Assembly (NCBI GenBank): GCA_914767715.1
Contig: OU612065.1
Location: 28,148,001-28,212,000, forward strand
Length of the DNA stretch: 64,000 bases
Reading direction: 5' to 3'
Origin: Membranipora membranacea
Lineage: Eukaryota; Bryozoa; Gymnolaemata; Cheilostomatida; Membraniporidae
Shown here: positions 25,454-39,100 of the stretch, piece by piece
How positions within the stretch are numbered: the stretch's first letter is position 1
Layout of the letters: each line of letters opens with the position of its first letter
Made by a program: the position numbers and the translations under genes
Notes under the pieces: generated by a model
Seen by the model: the letters and a program-made list of their open reading frames with translations, nothing else
Database searches by the model: none
Told to the model about the DNA's origin: nothing

Positions 25454-27924
25454 ATGGATGCTGAGAACGGTAAAATGAAGACAGAATACAGCCCTCTGAA
25501 TAATATGACAAGCAGTGGAGAGGAAGTCGAACAGTTTGCACTCCCTGTAACCACATCCCTCACAGATCGACCTAAACGACGACGTAAACGCAAAGATTTT
25601 GACACGCTGAAAACACATGCACTTCCTGCAATGCACAGAGGACAGTCCATGTGCTCATGTGCAGGATGCTTCACAGCAATAATAATCTGTGTATTAATCG
25701 CGTCCGTCTGTGGACTTGGTGCTATTATTTATTCACTTTCTAACAACATTTCAGAAATGCAAAAGTTAATCGACAATCTACAAATAGCTAGAGGTAGCGC
25801 ATCCAGTGAATTGCTCAGTGTGAAAAGCAAAACCGATGAAGTTGATAATCAGCTTAAAACATTATCATTACAAACCCAAAACCTCAGCTCACTTATATGG
25901 TCCAACTCCGAGAATAATACCAAGCTATCAGAGAAAGTTAAATCCATAGTCACTGCTCATAACAACGAGAAATCATCCAGTGACGCGTCACAGGAAGTAC
26001 AACAACAGCTAGCTCAGTTTGGTAGTGATATAGGATCACTGAAAGGTGATGTGGCTAGTCTAAAACAGCAGTCACAGAGCCTGGATGACCGTATATCCTC
26101 TCTGGATACCTCTGTTCAGCGTCTCGAACATCTCTCGCCAGTTTATTCTGAAGTGACTACTAGTGATCATACAGGTAAGCAATGGTTAACCATCAAACAC
26201 TTAATCCCTTATAGAGGAGATAAAAAAAATCAAGTGAAAGAAGTTGTCACAAAAGATCATTGAGTTCACAAAGGAAAAAAAAATGCTGTCACTGAAGGAA
26301 CAAATAAATTCAATAAACGGTCACTAAACTCAAAAAAATTTAATCTCTTCTGAAAAGTTTCTGTCATTCAAGTATGGATTGACCACTGAAAATCGCAGGG
26401 TTTCAAACAGTGTTTACTTCCAAATAATATATATAGGTCTACTGGTCTTTGTACTGATGTAACCTATACATACTGATGTGGTTTGGTGAAACCACAAATA
26501 GCCTAGTCTAGCCTAGACTTTTGCCCCTCGCCTGAAGGCCTAGCCTACAGTCTTTTTAAAAAATTAATGCTGGTATAAAGAGACTTCTATGCTGGTAAAT
26601 GAAGGTCGCTGGCCATAAACAGTTCCACCTGGAGCTATGAAACCTGACAAAAAACTTATCGGGTTCTTGTCCATATCGTAGCAGGATCAGTAAAAATGCT
26701 TCACTGACTTAATTCTTTATTATTTACAGATGACAGGGAGCAAAAAGCGAGATTTGAAGAAATGCTTTACTCTGTGAACAACACCTGCAACTCCAAAATT
26801 GGTGCGATCAATCAACTGTTGCAGAAAACAGATTCTAACTTTCATGACTACAAAGTGGCTGCCAATCACTCTATGCATGCTGTAAAACAAGATATGGAGA
26901 TACTCCGGGAGGACTTCGATTCGGTAAGAGTTTTTTTTTCATATAAACATAGACAATGAAATGAAATGAAGACATGTTTCGCTGCGTAGAAACTTTTATT
27001 TAATTGAGTATTAGGTCACACTTGAGTCGTAAGTCATATCTATTGTATATAGTCGAAAGTGTTTCTAAGAGAAGGAATAGTCAGGATGACCAGGATAGTG
27101 GAATATGTGATTAGAGATTATTGCCCTCATAAGGACATGTGCCATTATTGACATCATAATTTGCAAATTTGAGCATCTGTGTTACTGATTGGCAAGCTGT
27201 TTCCATATCCTGTCATATAACTCTTAGCCATCTGTACACCGAGCACTCTAATCATTGTTTGCAGGGATTTTCTGAGTTCAATTCAACATTACACTATTTA
27301 CAACTTGTGCAAGCGGGAAAAGAAGACAATTCCAGTCTAGTGACTGCAGCTGAACTAACTAACCGCGTTGACCAATTAGAGGCTTATGTCAGGGAAGTCA
27401 GTCTAAAGTTGGACAGTAAACTGACCACTCAACTGGAGAATGATGTCGTTAACGTCACAATGTTATCTGGAATGGAAGACATAATCACTCGAGTGATCAA
27501 TGAGAAATTGTCTACCCGTGAAGGACCTGCTCATGTTGTAGCAGTACAGGCAGCTGGACTAGAAGCTCGAATTATAAGGTTAGAAGACAATTTCAGGTCT
27601 TTGACAAATATCTTGCATGATCATAAACATACGACACCCAAACCAACCGAGTCGGACACTGAGGCCCCAGCCCTTAGCGATGAGGGCGGTAATAGTAATG
27701 GATCTGAGGCTACTACTGTTACAAACACTGATATACAGACAACTTTATCAGATAGAGCTGATCAGGTCACAGTATTACCTCTCACAGCTCCTGTAACTGT
27801 ATCTGAGGCCGAGATAACGGTAGAGACACCCAAAAATGAAAGTGAGGTTGTAAAAAATGATATTTTAGCCGATTTGCTTGGACACCCAGATAAAAATGGG
27901 ACGGACACTGCCCCAACCACATAA
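25454..27924 (+). CDS. Single-pass membrane coiled-coil protein, EFCAB14-like
   Basis: Three exons, 524 aa: 25454-26174, 26730-26923, 27265-27924; phases close. The N-terminal tail has a basic KRRRKRK cluster (about 43-49) and Cys residues (CSCAGC) beside one membrane segment (about 70-92, AIIICVLIASVCGLGAIIY). No signal peptide is visible, so a type II orientation is likely. The rest is heptad-rich coiled coil with many N-glycosylation sequons, then a Thr/Ser/Glu-rich tail. Architecture (basic tail, Cys, membrane span, long coiled coil) resembles vertebrate EFCAB14, but the C-terminal EF-hands of that family are absent. Homology is inferred from layout, not from strong residue matches. The function is unknown. 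Confidence 0.75.
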
Positions 27925-28184
27925 GATGAAAACATAAACAGCTTACCTACGCCTTACTAAGCGCCACTTCCTTTTGCCTCAATATAAATATATATAGGCC
28001 TAGATAGATGGACCTCAGATCAAACAATCACTGATCTTACCTGCATATCGCTCATTTGATCCTGCTAGTAAACTCCTGGTACCTTAAAACTTCCAAATGA
28101 AGGAATTGGTCTGCTATATATGATGCTTTTGATTTTTATGTCAATACTACAATTTTCACAAATTGAATCCTATAACACTACATT

Positions 28185-28190
28185 AATAAA
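28185..28190 (+). terminator. Polyadenylation signal of the coiled-coil gene
   Basis: AATAAA about 260 bp after the stop at 27924, with a second overlapping AATAAA just downstream. Confidence 0.6.
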
Positions 28191-28267
28191 ATAAATGAGT
28201 TTTGCTCTGAATCATGCCAATTTTATCATTTACAGTTATCGACATATGTACAGTAGTATTGCTTCGT

Positions 28268-28273
28268 TTTATT
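28268..28273 (-). terminator. Candidate polyadenylation signal of KLHL10
   Basis: AATAAA on the minus strand about 390 bp after the KLHL10 stop. If used, the KLHL10 3' UTR comes within about 80 bp of the end of the convergent gene and may overlap it. Confidence 0.45.
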
Positions 28274-28664
28274 TCTTTTTAGTTGCTGGTAAAACTTCCA
28301 GAACAAGAAAAAACACAAATATAGCTGCGGGTTAATTGAAATCTTTTGAATTGAGTTTGAAGTTTTGATTTTTTTAGAATTGTGAAGTAGACTTATCTGG
28401 ACAGTTTTGATTGCAACATTCAAAATTTGTTTGACTTGTGTTCTGATAGCAAAAAATTGCGGAAAAAAGTCAATTAGCGGTGATGGTATAATTTATATCG
28501 GACCAAATCATTCGAAGGGCTGATGTTGCCAAAGATACAAATGATGAACTAAAGTCACGTGTGTTTGTACAGAAGCCTAGCCTGGTGTGGTATGATGTGT
28601 CGGTGATAGTTGTTGCTGATTTGGTCAGATCAGCTTGCCGCCAGTTTCTGATGCTCTTTACTAT

Positions 28665-31600
28665 TTAAGCTCGACTGTTGCCGCCATGTGAAGTGACTGC
28701 GTTTCGCCCAGTTTTATCCACCTTGCTCGCCTCTCTATTCTTGTGGATGTAATCTCGTACATTTGACAGTCCTTTAACGACACAAGCACTCAGAGCACTG
28801 CGGTACACATTCATATCTGTAGCATCATACCTGAAAAGTAATTGAACTCAGAGTAATAGTGCGCTGATGGTCTGACGAGTTATTTTCTTTCCCTCCCACC
28901 TTTGGTCATTTAATTAGGGGTGCTCATTCCCAAAACCTCTTGCATGACTCATGTATTTCAACAAGGAACCAAATCATAATCAGCATTGAATTTACTAAGC
29001 ACCAGATTTGATTGTGTCATTAAAACAGCTATTCTGATATGCTATAATCGCAAAAACCTTAACGTTTCGAGGCATTTCTCATATGTTCTAGTTAGGAGTA
29101 GTCTTACCTTGTTCTTTTGTATTTAATTGAAGCCTACACATCTTACTAGTACATAGGAATGAAGGTAGCTCAGTTGGTTAGAGCGCCTGCTAACCCTGCC
29201 CTCTAAAACCGTAAGTATTGTTAGGTATTGGGTTCGAATCCCGCTGCAGTCTACTGGGACCAATTGACGCCCCAGTTGTGCTCCGACCTGCCGGCAAACT
29301 GAGAGTAACTGGGTGCTTGATATGGCCGCCGCGCTCTTAAGGCACCCTTATTTCGGAGACAAAACTTGCAATTTTAACTCACATTAAAAAAAAACCAGGA
29401 AGATAGAAAAGATCATTAATCACAACTTTGTTTTATATTCCTTCATGCTCAGGGCTTACCATTCATCCATGTTATCATCATAGCACTCAACTTGGAAGAT
29501 TGTCGTCACACCGTTGAAACCACCGATAGCAAATATCATGTCATCAATGACCTAGGTGAAAAAAGAGGTTATTGTGTTGTGTGTGATTGCATAAGTACTT
29601 TCTTCCAGTGAAGTGACTCGCATTAGACTCTCAGAACCAACATCAACATTACTGAGTTAAGCTTGGAATTCGATAGTTGGATATAATGGTGCCGCTAACA
29701 CTCACCTCGATGGCGTAGTTACTTCTTGGACTGTACATCTCTGATATAGGAGTCCAGGTGTTCCGTCTCGCGTCCCATTTCTCTCCAGTGCTCATTCTGG
29801 ATACCCCATTAAAACCACCTTCAAATATGATAATGATAAAGGAGGAAAGATCATATTTAATGTTTTGACAACAGCCGACAACAACAACGACAGCCAGTTT
29901 TATTATTTAACACGGGCACTTCAAGCAATCACCTATTCTATTCCATCTTTACTCATCGCAGGTTCAGCCAGGGAGAATGAACGGGGGTTGAGCTGACAAT
30001 GATATTTAATGTTAATATTTGCAAACTCACCGATGGCAAATATTTGGTTTCTGTGGGCTATTATACCTATTCCACTTCGCCTGTTTCTCATAGGAGCTAT
30101 GCCTGTCCACTGGTTGGTATCAGGGTTGTAACACTCAGCTGTATTCATACATTCTGTACCGTTGAACCCTCCCACTATATAAACCTTATCTATAAATAGA
30201 CGAATGACATCACCTAAACAATACTACTGCTACTGTTTACATTCTCATCTACTCATATTATGTCCATTACTGTGTGTATACACAAGTCAAAGAGAAATAT
30301 GTACAATATTAGAGCCATAGGTACTGCGATGTCTCCTGCTCATGTATGCTATACCATATATTAAACAGCATAGCATACCATTAAGTGTGGTAGAGCTGGC
30401 ATCACTTCGTTGATGTTGCATTGGTGCGATCAGACTCCATTGGTTGGTGGTTGGGTCATATCTCTCTGCTGTGTTCTGTCTTACTGATCCATCATAACCT
30501 CCCATAGCATAAATCTTTTTATGCAGCACTGAAACGCTCACATAACAACTGTCAGGGATAAACTCAGTTTTAGGCCTCTTCAGGTATGCACTGCAGTTAC
30601 AGTGGGGCTTCTCTGTCTAAGTCTTTTTGAATCCCATCAATATCTGACAGAAGTTGTCTGTCCACAAGTTGGGAAAGGGTAACTCTATATAAGGAGGTGG
30701 GCTTTTTGATTACGCTGATACAAAATTGAGATGAGCTACAAGCATCCTAATAACCGAAGCATTGCAACGATAATACAGTTTTATCACAAACTAAGCCATG
30801 TTCCTACACTTATCTATCATTGACTATCCTTGATCCGTAGCACCATCCAGAATCCTATCCCTACTGTAAGTTGAAGTTATAATTCACCCACCGTCTTGCA
30901 TGCATAGGAGAGACACACTTCCAAGACTTATCAATCGGATGAAAACATCTCACACTGTTGAAGTACTCAACACCTAAAAATTTCAAATATGGTGGAAAAC
31001 AGCTTAGAAATGAAATGATGTTGTAATTATATTGTAAAATTAATCTATCATCAAATCTTAATTCTGCTCAAACACTGCCACTGTACAACGCAAAAAGAAA
31101 AAATTTATAATTGTTATTGGCTCTTGCTCATATAATTGAAAGGATTATTTACTGCTGCTGCTGGATGCGTGGCAAAGAGCACTAGCGGCAGCACTCAGCA
31201 CTTGCGGCATCACTAGCGGCAGCATTGGCACATTATAATCAATTAAAAGCCACTATGGACCAAGGACATACCATCAAACCCTCCACATGTGTAGATCAGT
31301 CCGTCAATAGTGGCTGTCCCATGATAAGCTCTCGGCCCTGAGAAAACAATAGTAGTGAAATTAAAGCAAAATTATGAAGCTGAAATTGAACAACTTTTTT
31401 TTTCAAAATAATATTTTAACTGAATAAGATCTAGGTTAAGATAACTTCTGTGAACAGAGAAGAACATGGCAATGTAGAAACTGGAGCTTACCGTTTTGCT
31501 ATAATTGTAGAAACAGAAAACTGATAAAATAACACGGATCAAGGACAGGTTTTAGTTCAGCAAGCTGGCGAACTGAATAGTCTTAGGTCATTTTTAATTA

Positions 31601-33537
31601 GCACAGAAACAGTCAAACAAATGATAGTAGTTATCTAGGCTAATATTTTTGGGTAATAAATTTTAGAAATTGGTAGGTCTGGATCCATCATACACTGAAT
31701 GACATTAAGATCGATAGCAGAAAAACTTCATAAGCTGCAGCAGCAATTGTGTACTAGTAGAAGGACTTACCAAGGGGATCTCCCCAGGGGCACTGTATCC
31801 ATCTGTCAGCCCTTGTGTCATATGTTTCCATTACATTAGTTGGACTTCCTCCAGACCATCCCCCAATAGCAAATAATATCTCGTGCGGGATCCTAGGTCT
31901 ACCCAGAGGATTTGACAGATCCACCTCTTTGTCATCACTTATGTCAAGGTCGTAAAGGAACTTGATAGTCTCTATCACCAGTGGCTTACATAACTCACTC
32001 TGACTGACATAGGGGTGCGCTTTCACCTAATAAAAAAATTATAGAATTTACAATTTGTCTGTTGATATCAGAATACAATTTGTTGAATTTCTAGCATTAA
32101 TTTCCATGTTCCCACAATATAGAACAGTTCTGTATATTTGGCCAGGTGTCCCCACTCAAAGAGTCTGGTATTAAAAACTGTATGCAAAATGAATCAAGAA
32201 ATACTGGGCCGGACGTAGAGAGGGACTCAAGTTGTTCTAAGATCCTCATATTGAGGGTGTGATAATCCTAATACTAGAACGCATCCTAGAATTGAAGCCA
32301 AAAGTGACCGTCAAGCTTCTGCGGGTTGCTTCCATTTACTGATCAAGGCACCAATCAGCCATTGGCAGTTGACGTTGGATCATAGCCATCATAAGCGATC
32401 TTGAGGTGGTTTTGATCAGAGATTTATCTGCTATTTGTTCGGCCTCCTGTGGATAAAGTGTGGACAAATCCTGGAAAGCCACTTATCCTTTCTTTATGCT
32501 AGAGAGGCTCAAACGATGCCCCACACATCTCAAATTATATCCACATGATTTTGGAACTTTCGTCAAATTTTGAATTTCAATCAATAGACATCAGGAATCA
32601 TAGACACATAAGCAATATTATGTCTTCCTAAAATACGCCATTTTGCTGCCAGGAATATCAAGCTACCTTGTCCGCAAGATGATAACTTTGAGCTATCTTG
32701 GACTTCTCTTATCTGCATTATAATTGAAACCACCAGCCCCCTCGTCTCTATCTTGTTACAATTTTTTACCTTTTCGACGAAGTAGGTAGTACTCAGTAGA
32801 CATAGTCTGGTGCATCTTAGTAATGGGAATATATGCTGCCTCCGATTTTCCACATCATGATCTATCCAGCGAATGATAGTCTCAAACACCGGCTCCTCAG
32901 TCTTAGCGTTTAGCTCCTCGTGTCCCAGAATCTCAACCATCTCCTCCAGAGACAGCATCAGTAACTCATTACTCTTCTCACAAATCTCGGCAAAGTTCCT
33001 CAGGATAAATCTCATAGCATCATTGGCAAGATGTGTACAGAAGTATCCACGAGCAAAGTTACGTATACCAATACAGTTATCTATGGCAAGCTTTGCTTTG
33101 AGAAACTTACAACATCCTTTTACTAATCCGACAATGTGGAGATGGTCAGCGACTGGCAGTAGCTCTTCCACATTCTCAGATGTTACATTAGCCTCCCTAG
33201 TGTAAGCAAAATCCACGACTATTTCCATCATCTTAGCTGATATACCTGGAATCTCCAGCGTTTTCTGTTGTGTTTCATATAATCCATTGGTGAAAAGAGC
33301 TCTGAAATATGGACTACATGCTGACATGATTGGACGGTGGATCGGGAACTCAACCCCATCAGCTTTGAGGACAGCATCACAAAGCTGGCCACGCTGTCTC
33401 AGCTCTGATAAAACGTCACATGAGGTAGCACTGATTTTTCTCTTGCAGGCGTCTAAAGTTGTATGACTCGATGATTCCATTCGCTTGTTCCATTGTAAAA
33501 TCGGATCATTTCTCGCCGAGTTACCAGTCACTGCCAT
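28665..33537 (-). CDS. KLHL10: Kelch-like protein 10 (BTB-BACK-Kelch)
   Basis: Nine minus-strand exons in transcript order: 33537-32770, 32026-31771, 31337-31272, 30973-30892, 30548-30379, 30189-30031, 29818-29706, 29551-29460, 28830-28665. They encode 623 aa with all phases closing; human KLHL10 is 608 aa. In mammals it is a testis-enriched substrate adaptor of the CUL3 ubiquitin ligase needed for spermatid maturation. The BTB domain (about 45-150) has LCDAVLKADGVEFPIHRPI and SPYFRALFTNGLYET. BACK contains CCKFLKAKLAIDNCIGI. Six Kelch repeats follow, with FAIGGWSGGSPTNVMETYD, GVEYFNSVRCF, RRCYVSVSVL, NTAERYDPTTNQW and IYRSALSACVV near the end, all closely KLHL10-like. An SINE lies between the last two exons. 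Confidence 0.96.
29158..29392 (+). mobile_element. tRNA-derived SINE
   Basis: A-box TAGCTCAGTTGGTTAGAGC and B-box GGGTTCGAATCCCGC are followed by CTGCAGTCTACTG and, further on, GTGCTCCGACCTGCC and CAAACTGAGAG. The last motifs match the minus-strand copy near 53327. An A-run closes the element at about 29384-29392. The acceptor-stem arms do not pair, so this is not a tRNA gene. It sits in the last KLHL10 intron. Confidence 0.85.
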
Positions 33538-36105
33538 TCTACAAACAGCTAATGTCAGCTGTTGTCGACTAGGGTGACATCATTATCGAGTGTGGTTGGT
33601 ATCCATGTTTCTAGGAGTCTAACCAACCAATAACTGAAGCTCTATGAATGAAACATCTCACCTATTCTCGTTACTTACAACAATCAGTTATGACATAACT
33701 TGGAATTTTGCTCCCTGTTTCTTGCAACGCTTCCACTTTGTTTTTCGTATCGTTGACCAACATTTGGTGCTGACCACTAGTACTCTAGCTAACTAGCTCG
33801 CTCTAGCAAACCATTGTTTTCTAACCCTGACAGACAGAGCATAAGTATTGTTGGACCTGTTTCTGTCATCTCCTACTTTTATTGAAAATTGATACCAGTA
33901 GCTCACGGCTTTTAACATTAATAACATAATGGTCTTCTTTTTTTTTAACACTTTTATTGGCAGTCTATTTCATTCCAGTAGCGGAATGTTTTCCGAATAG
34001 TGCCGAAAAAAAAGGAAAAGAGGAAAAAAAGGAAAGCTTGAGAATGAAGATGAGTTAAAATGTTTCAGCAGTGAGGTGGAAATAGATAAGATACCTTTGA
34101 GAAGAGAAAAAAAAAAGTTAGGATATTTCAATTATAGTATTGTGCAGAGGCAAAACTTGTTGCAGAGATAAAAAGATAATGTTATAATTGAAACAAAACA
34201 TATTTGAATACGCCAGATTTAAATGATGTTACTTTGCTCAGTAAGCGTATTGACAAAGGAAGATTATTAAAAGATGAAGCAATTGCAATGTTTAGTTTAT
34301 CATTAGGAGGTAAAATAAGAAAATTATCGCGCTTGGGGTATCTTCAATTTCTAGAAATTTCTAGAAAAGATTTCTAGAAAGTCTTTAGCCACGATAAACA
34401 ATATTATGTATTTCCTTTCTTCAGTCGATATTTTGCAGGTCACACACTGTTTGCATCATACATCTTCACGAATCGAAAAAAGGTTCAAGAAACTTAGACA
34501 AAATAATCAGTAATTGTCGTTAGTGCTAGTATACTTGTTACGTTGCTTGACGAAACCACTAAATATCATTAAATTTGTCTTCTTTGTTGAGGTTTGTAAA
34601 AGTTTGTAATTGAAGTAAATTAAAAATAACTTGTTGACCTCACATAAATTAACATAGATATTGTCTTATTACAGCTGATTTGGATTATATGTGAAGTACC
34701 TTGAGTCTTGAGATGGGGAGGGGCAGGCACGGCGCTACCCGACCTTCCTGGCATTGGTAAAACTGTAAAGGGGTAGCATTAAATTAAATGAACAAGGCTG
34801 TGATTCCAATCCAATGATGAAAAGTATGTATTGTAAACAACGACACTGCAGTATTTGCATGTATGTATGATCAATCAATACATCAGCAAAATATTGGCTC
34901 TGATTGGCTAGCAGGTGTCCCCATTCAAATGTCAATCAGAGCCAATACATTTGTCTTTGATGTTAGGAGTTCGGAAAACATAGCATTATCATAGCCTAAA
35001 TGTTTGCTGCAGGTATTTTCCTCTATAACACTCTTGTTTTGGTTTTGGGATTTAGGTAAATTAGAGGGAAAATGACCTGCAAAACCATGCCCTAGGAAAG
35101 CTATATCAGGTCAGCTTTCTTTCTCATTCTGTAATTAGTAATTCATGCAGATTGCAGATATCAGAAGGTTGGAGTCAAACAAACCAGCTTATGAGCCCTG
35201 TCCAAGATCTTACCCTCTTGCTTGGCATACAGCAGTCCTGTCTCACCGTGGAATACTACCAGAGCTATTCACAAAAAGCTGATAGATCATTCAGTCAGTA
35301 ATACTCATCAGGCAGCCAGCGTATATATGAAACATTAATTTTTGCCCATTACGGTAAACTTGAGTGGAGCGTGTTGGATTTTGGAATTTCCATCGACTTG
35401 CCATGAAATCTCACAACACATAGGCTGTTTCCTCTTCGGAATGTGTACAAATTTATTGTTCACCTTATTTTTCGTTGACATAGACACCATGAAATTGCGA
35501 CATTTGTGACCCATTCTGTATATTGTTTGCCTGGAAAAGGGGACAATCTGCCAGGGCACATGTTGATCAGCTAGTGAGATGAGTGTGGTTAAGGGAAACA
35601 TGTACTTGTTAGGCCCTATGTGCTTAGGTGGCATATTACATATTACATTACAAGTGACAATTGATGATTCCCTGTACTTGTCAATATTGTCATTATTGTG
35701 GGTAAACATTGTCTAAACTTCAGTTCATATTTACAAACTATTTTGGCTTCAACTCGATTGCTGACTGTTGTTCATTAGCAGAGCAGAAAAGTGGCTACTG
35801 CTTTGATTGACAGTAACACTGGCTTTATTGCTGCTGTAAATATTTGGTAGGTCTATATCATCTAAAATTTAACATTCAAACCACTATTGTACCCTGACCC
35901 CCAGTAGTCACAAACCGCAAGCATCAACACTATTCTCACTCTTGCTATTGTTAAATAAAGTGGCCTTGTTTCACACTAGCTTTGATGCTAAACTGAATAA
36001 GTAGATCACAGAAGCTATATGCTACCTCTGTGATTAGAAAAATACTTCACAAAATAGGATACAAGCAGCAGCAGCTGAGTGATATTAGAGTGCATCGGCA
36101 GTAAG
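33538..36105. other. Divergent intergenic region KLHL10 / dehydratase
   Basis: About 2.6 kb between two divergently transcribed genes, so it should contain both promoters. It has poly-A/T runs, a repeated heat-shock-element-like array at 34348-34380 and no supported gene. Open frames at 34735-34935 and 35335-35709 (minus) lack splice or family support. A short AACTTGTTGACCT at about 34629 matches the LINE tail but is too short to call. Confidence 0.5.
34348..34380. promoter_or_regulatory. Heat-shock-element-like array
   Basis: TTC and GAA blocks alternate at 2-base spacing: TTC(34349) GAA(34354) TTC(34359) GAA(34364), then, after five bases, TTC(34372) GAA(34377). Four contiguous alternating nGAAn-type blocks fit the HSF consensus. 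It lies about 0.8 kb upstream of KLHL10 and 1.7 kb upstream of the dehydratase. Function is inferred; a simple repeat of TTTCTAGAAA is the alternative. Confidence 0.4.
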
Positions 36106-39100
36106 ATGGCAACAAAACCAACACGAAAAGATCTGCAAGATGCCAAAACAATACTGGATCATTCTCCACTCACGGTTCGCACACCTGTTATTTCCAATTG
36201 TCTTCCGATGTTCAAAGAGAGTTTCCAGGATAATGCTGAAATACACAATGCAGCTAGTCTGAGTATCAAGATGGAGCACATGCAACACTACGGTGAGGGT
36301 TTACCATGTGATCAATGAACTCCCTCTCATCGGTGAGATGAAGAATATGCTATGCACTGTTTTTTTAAAATAATACTAATGCTTTTTACTTTAAAACACT
36401 CCTGTTTATTTATAGAATACTATGTGAGATGTCATGATGTCGTGATGTCATGATTGGCTGTTGGTTATTCAAAGTTATGTCTAGCTAGTAAAAAGTAATC
36501 AGCATCAGTGAGCTGTGAATGCTATTGATGTAATTCAAAATTGGCAGCGCTTGTACTTTTCAGGTTCTTTCAAGATAAGAGGTGTGGTTACTCAGTTCCA
36601 CTCGCTGCCTGCTGACATACTATCCGGTGAGAAGTCTCTAGTCACTATGTCAGCCGGTAACTACGGGCGCTCATTCTCCGAGGCCTGCAGTAAGCTCGGT
36701 CTGAAGGGCAAAGTCATCCTACCAGCTCATGCACCTAAGAGCAGAGTCGATCTGATCAAGGTGAATATCCCAGCATAGATCCTGGTATCTTTCCCTGTAT
36801 TTATGTATACATGTATCTTGGTTTGAAGTTTGAATTGGTTGCTGCCAAGATGTCGAAGAAACTTTGATTTTACTGACAGATTGGGGTTTACTCCATTGAG
36901 AAGTAAAACGGCAAGAAGATAAGGCGAACGTTATGAACAAGGAAAGAAAAAGACCATTAATATGATAAACATCAAATATATGTTCATATTGGATTTGTGA
37001 TTACAAAAAATGGAAAATAATCACCACAACAAAATATAACGATGTAATATAATTAATAATAACCTATTTGGCTTCTATGATTTCTCGGCAGCAAAGTTAT
37101 CATATTTGTCTATGAAATTTCACTGTATATAAGATTACAAAAAATGATATGATAAATGAATACAATGATGCATCTATGTCTCTGTGGCTCACTTTCTAGA
37201 GTGATGCCATTATATTTTGGGTTAAAGTGCTAACAATAGAAAAATATCATTATGAGCGTGGCTTTGTAGCTAACAAATTAAAAGCTATGAGTAAAGCCTA
37301 CTGCAGGGTGCATTCCTGCAGTTACAACCTGCAAGTGGGATTTTGGTGCGTTTAAGTGAATTTGTTGTCAGTGTCTCCTGCCTGCTGCTGCATAACATCA
37401 CACTAACATCTATTGGTCATTATATACGTATATACCATGAAATATATAATATGTATTTATTATAACATACTGATATTGTGATATGATATAAATAAACTTG
37501 GGTTTTGGGTTTCAGAGCAAAGGCTTGATGGCAGAGATGGCACCAGGAGCAGATTTACCAGCGATTGTCCAGAAGCATGTGGATGAAGGTTATATATTTA
37601 TGCATCCATTCGATGATCCAAAGCTCTTTGGCGGTTATGGCGTGTGAGTAACATATCATATTGTAAAGGTCTCATTATATACAAGATGGCTAGCCCAATT
37701 GTCTCCACAACTGAATGCCTTGGCTGACAATGAGATACTAGGAATTATGTGTCAATACACGTAGTGATATTCCTGATTATAAGGTAAATAATCATTTCAG
37801 TTATATGTGTCAGCTATACCCTATTAGTTGTGCTCACTTACCAACTTTTCATGCTACTCACAACCTATATTTTTGCCAGATGTGGAGTAGAGATATTTGA
37901 GGACTTACCTTGTACAGATGTTATAATAGCTTGCTGTGGAGGTGGAGGTTTTCTGGCAGGAGTGTCATCTGCAGCCAAACTTCACAACCCTCACTGCAGA
38001 GTGTACGGCGTAGAACCTGTTACAGGTATAGTATGCCTAAGTTATTTAAACTAATGATTAATTATTCTGCTGGAAAAGATATTAAGAAGTGAACGTCTCA
38101 TAATCATTGCGCAGATAAATTCTGAACTAATAAAAATGTTGACTTCTTGTACAGCTTTGAGACATGATCTATGCAACATTGAGGGTTGGTATTACTACGG
38201 TATTATGTTTGGCTACTTGTTTCTGGTGGTCATGTTTCCTACAATTTGACAATGTGTGCAGAATATAGTTCAGCGCTTGTCTTCTCATGAACATTTTTAT
38301 CCAATTTTCTTTATTACACAACCCATGCGTAGATGGATTTTTTACTCCGGTGTTGCATCATAACACAAAACTTAAATGTTTTAACTGATACTGGTTTCAG
38401 ATCTAAAATTACACTGAATGAACTTGCAAATTTAAGTTGAATATGACATGACGACCTTGTAGTCTAATTGATCTACATTCTTCAGTCATAATCATGTGTC
38501 AGTATGCTGTGTCTGGCCATGTCCCTCAATATGTCCTTGTTACAGTCATTGGTCAGCCAGATCAGTTTTTATTCAATAACAATAACATATAGGACACACT
38601 CTGTGTTTATACCTATGCAACAGTGAAATGGAATGAGCTTGGGTGCAAGCACAAATCCAAGTAGGAACAGAGGGCATTGTAATTACACATCTTCTTTCGG
38701 GGGCGCTGAGATGGTACAACTGATTAGCGGGCTCGCTTGCTTTGTTGCCACAGTTAGAGCTTTCCAGATAGATTTTTCCGGCCCCATGACCTTTGAGTGT
38801 TTATACTCATGGGGTGACACCCAGATGCAAATTCTAGATTTAGGGGCTGTTTGGATATGTCTCCCTTATCTAAGAGGAATAGATACTGGTTTTCACTCTT
38901 AGTGCCTGTCTACCCAAAAATGTTATATGGAATTACTTGTTAGGGGAAGAAGGGAGAATGGATTCCAGGTTAGTCAACTCAGACAACCTCTTCAATCTTT
39001 AGTGATATGATGTTATTTGTTTGCAGCCAACAGCATGTATAGGAGTTTTGAGGCAGGAGAAGCTGCTCAGCTCCCTAATGCTAAAAGTATAGCATCAGGA

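Noticed and set aside
29158-29235. tRNA gene
   Set aside because: Good A and B boxes, but the acceptor-stem ends do not pair, the anticodon region is distorted, and the body repeats elsewhere; it is the head of a SINE.
34620-34650. Third LINE tail copy
   Set aside because: Only about 13 bases (AACTTGTTGACCT) match the LINE tail; too short to support an insertion.
38690-38880. SINE-like GC-richer stretch in a dehydratase intron
   Set aside because: GAGATGGTACAACTGATTAGCG is only weakly A-box-like and there is no clear B-box; no second copy in the window.
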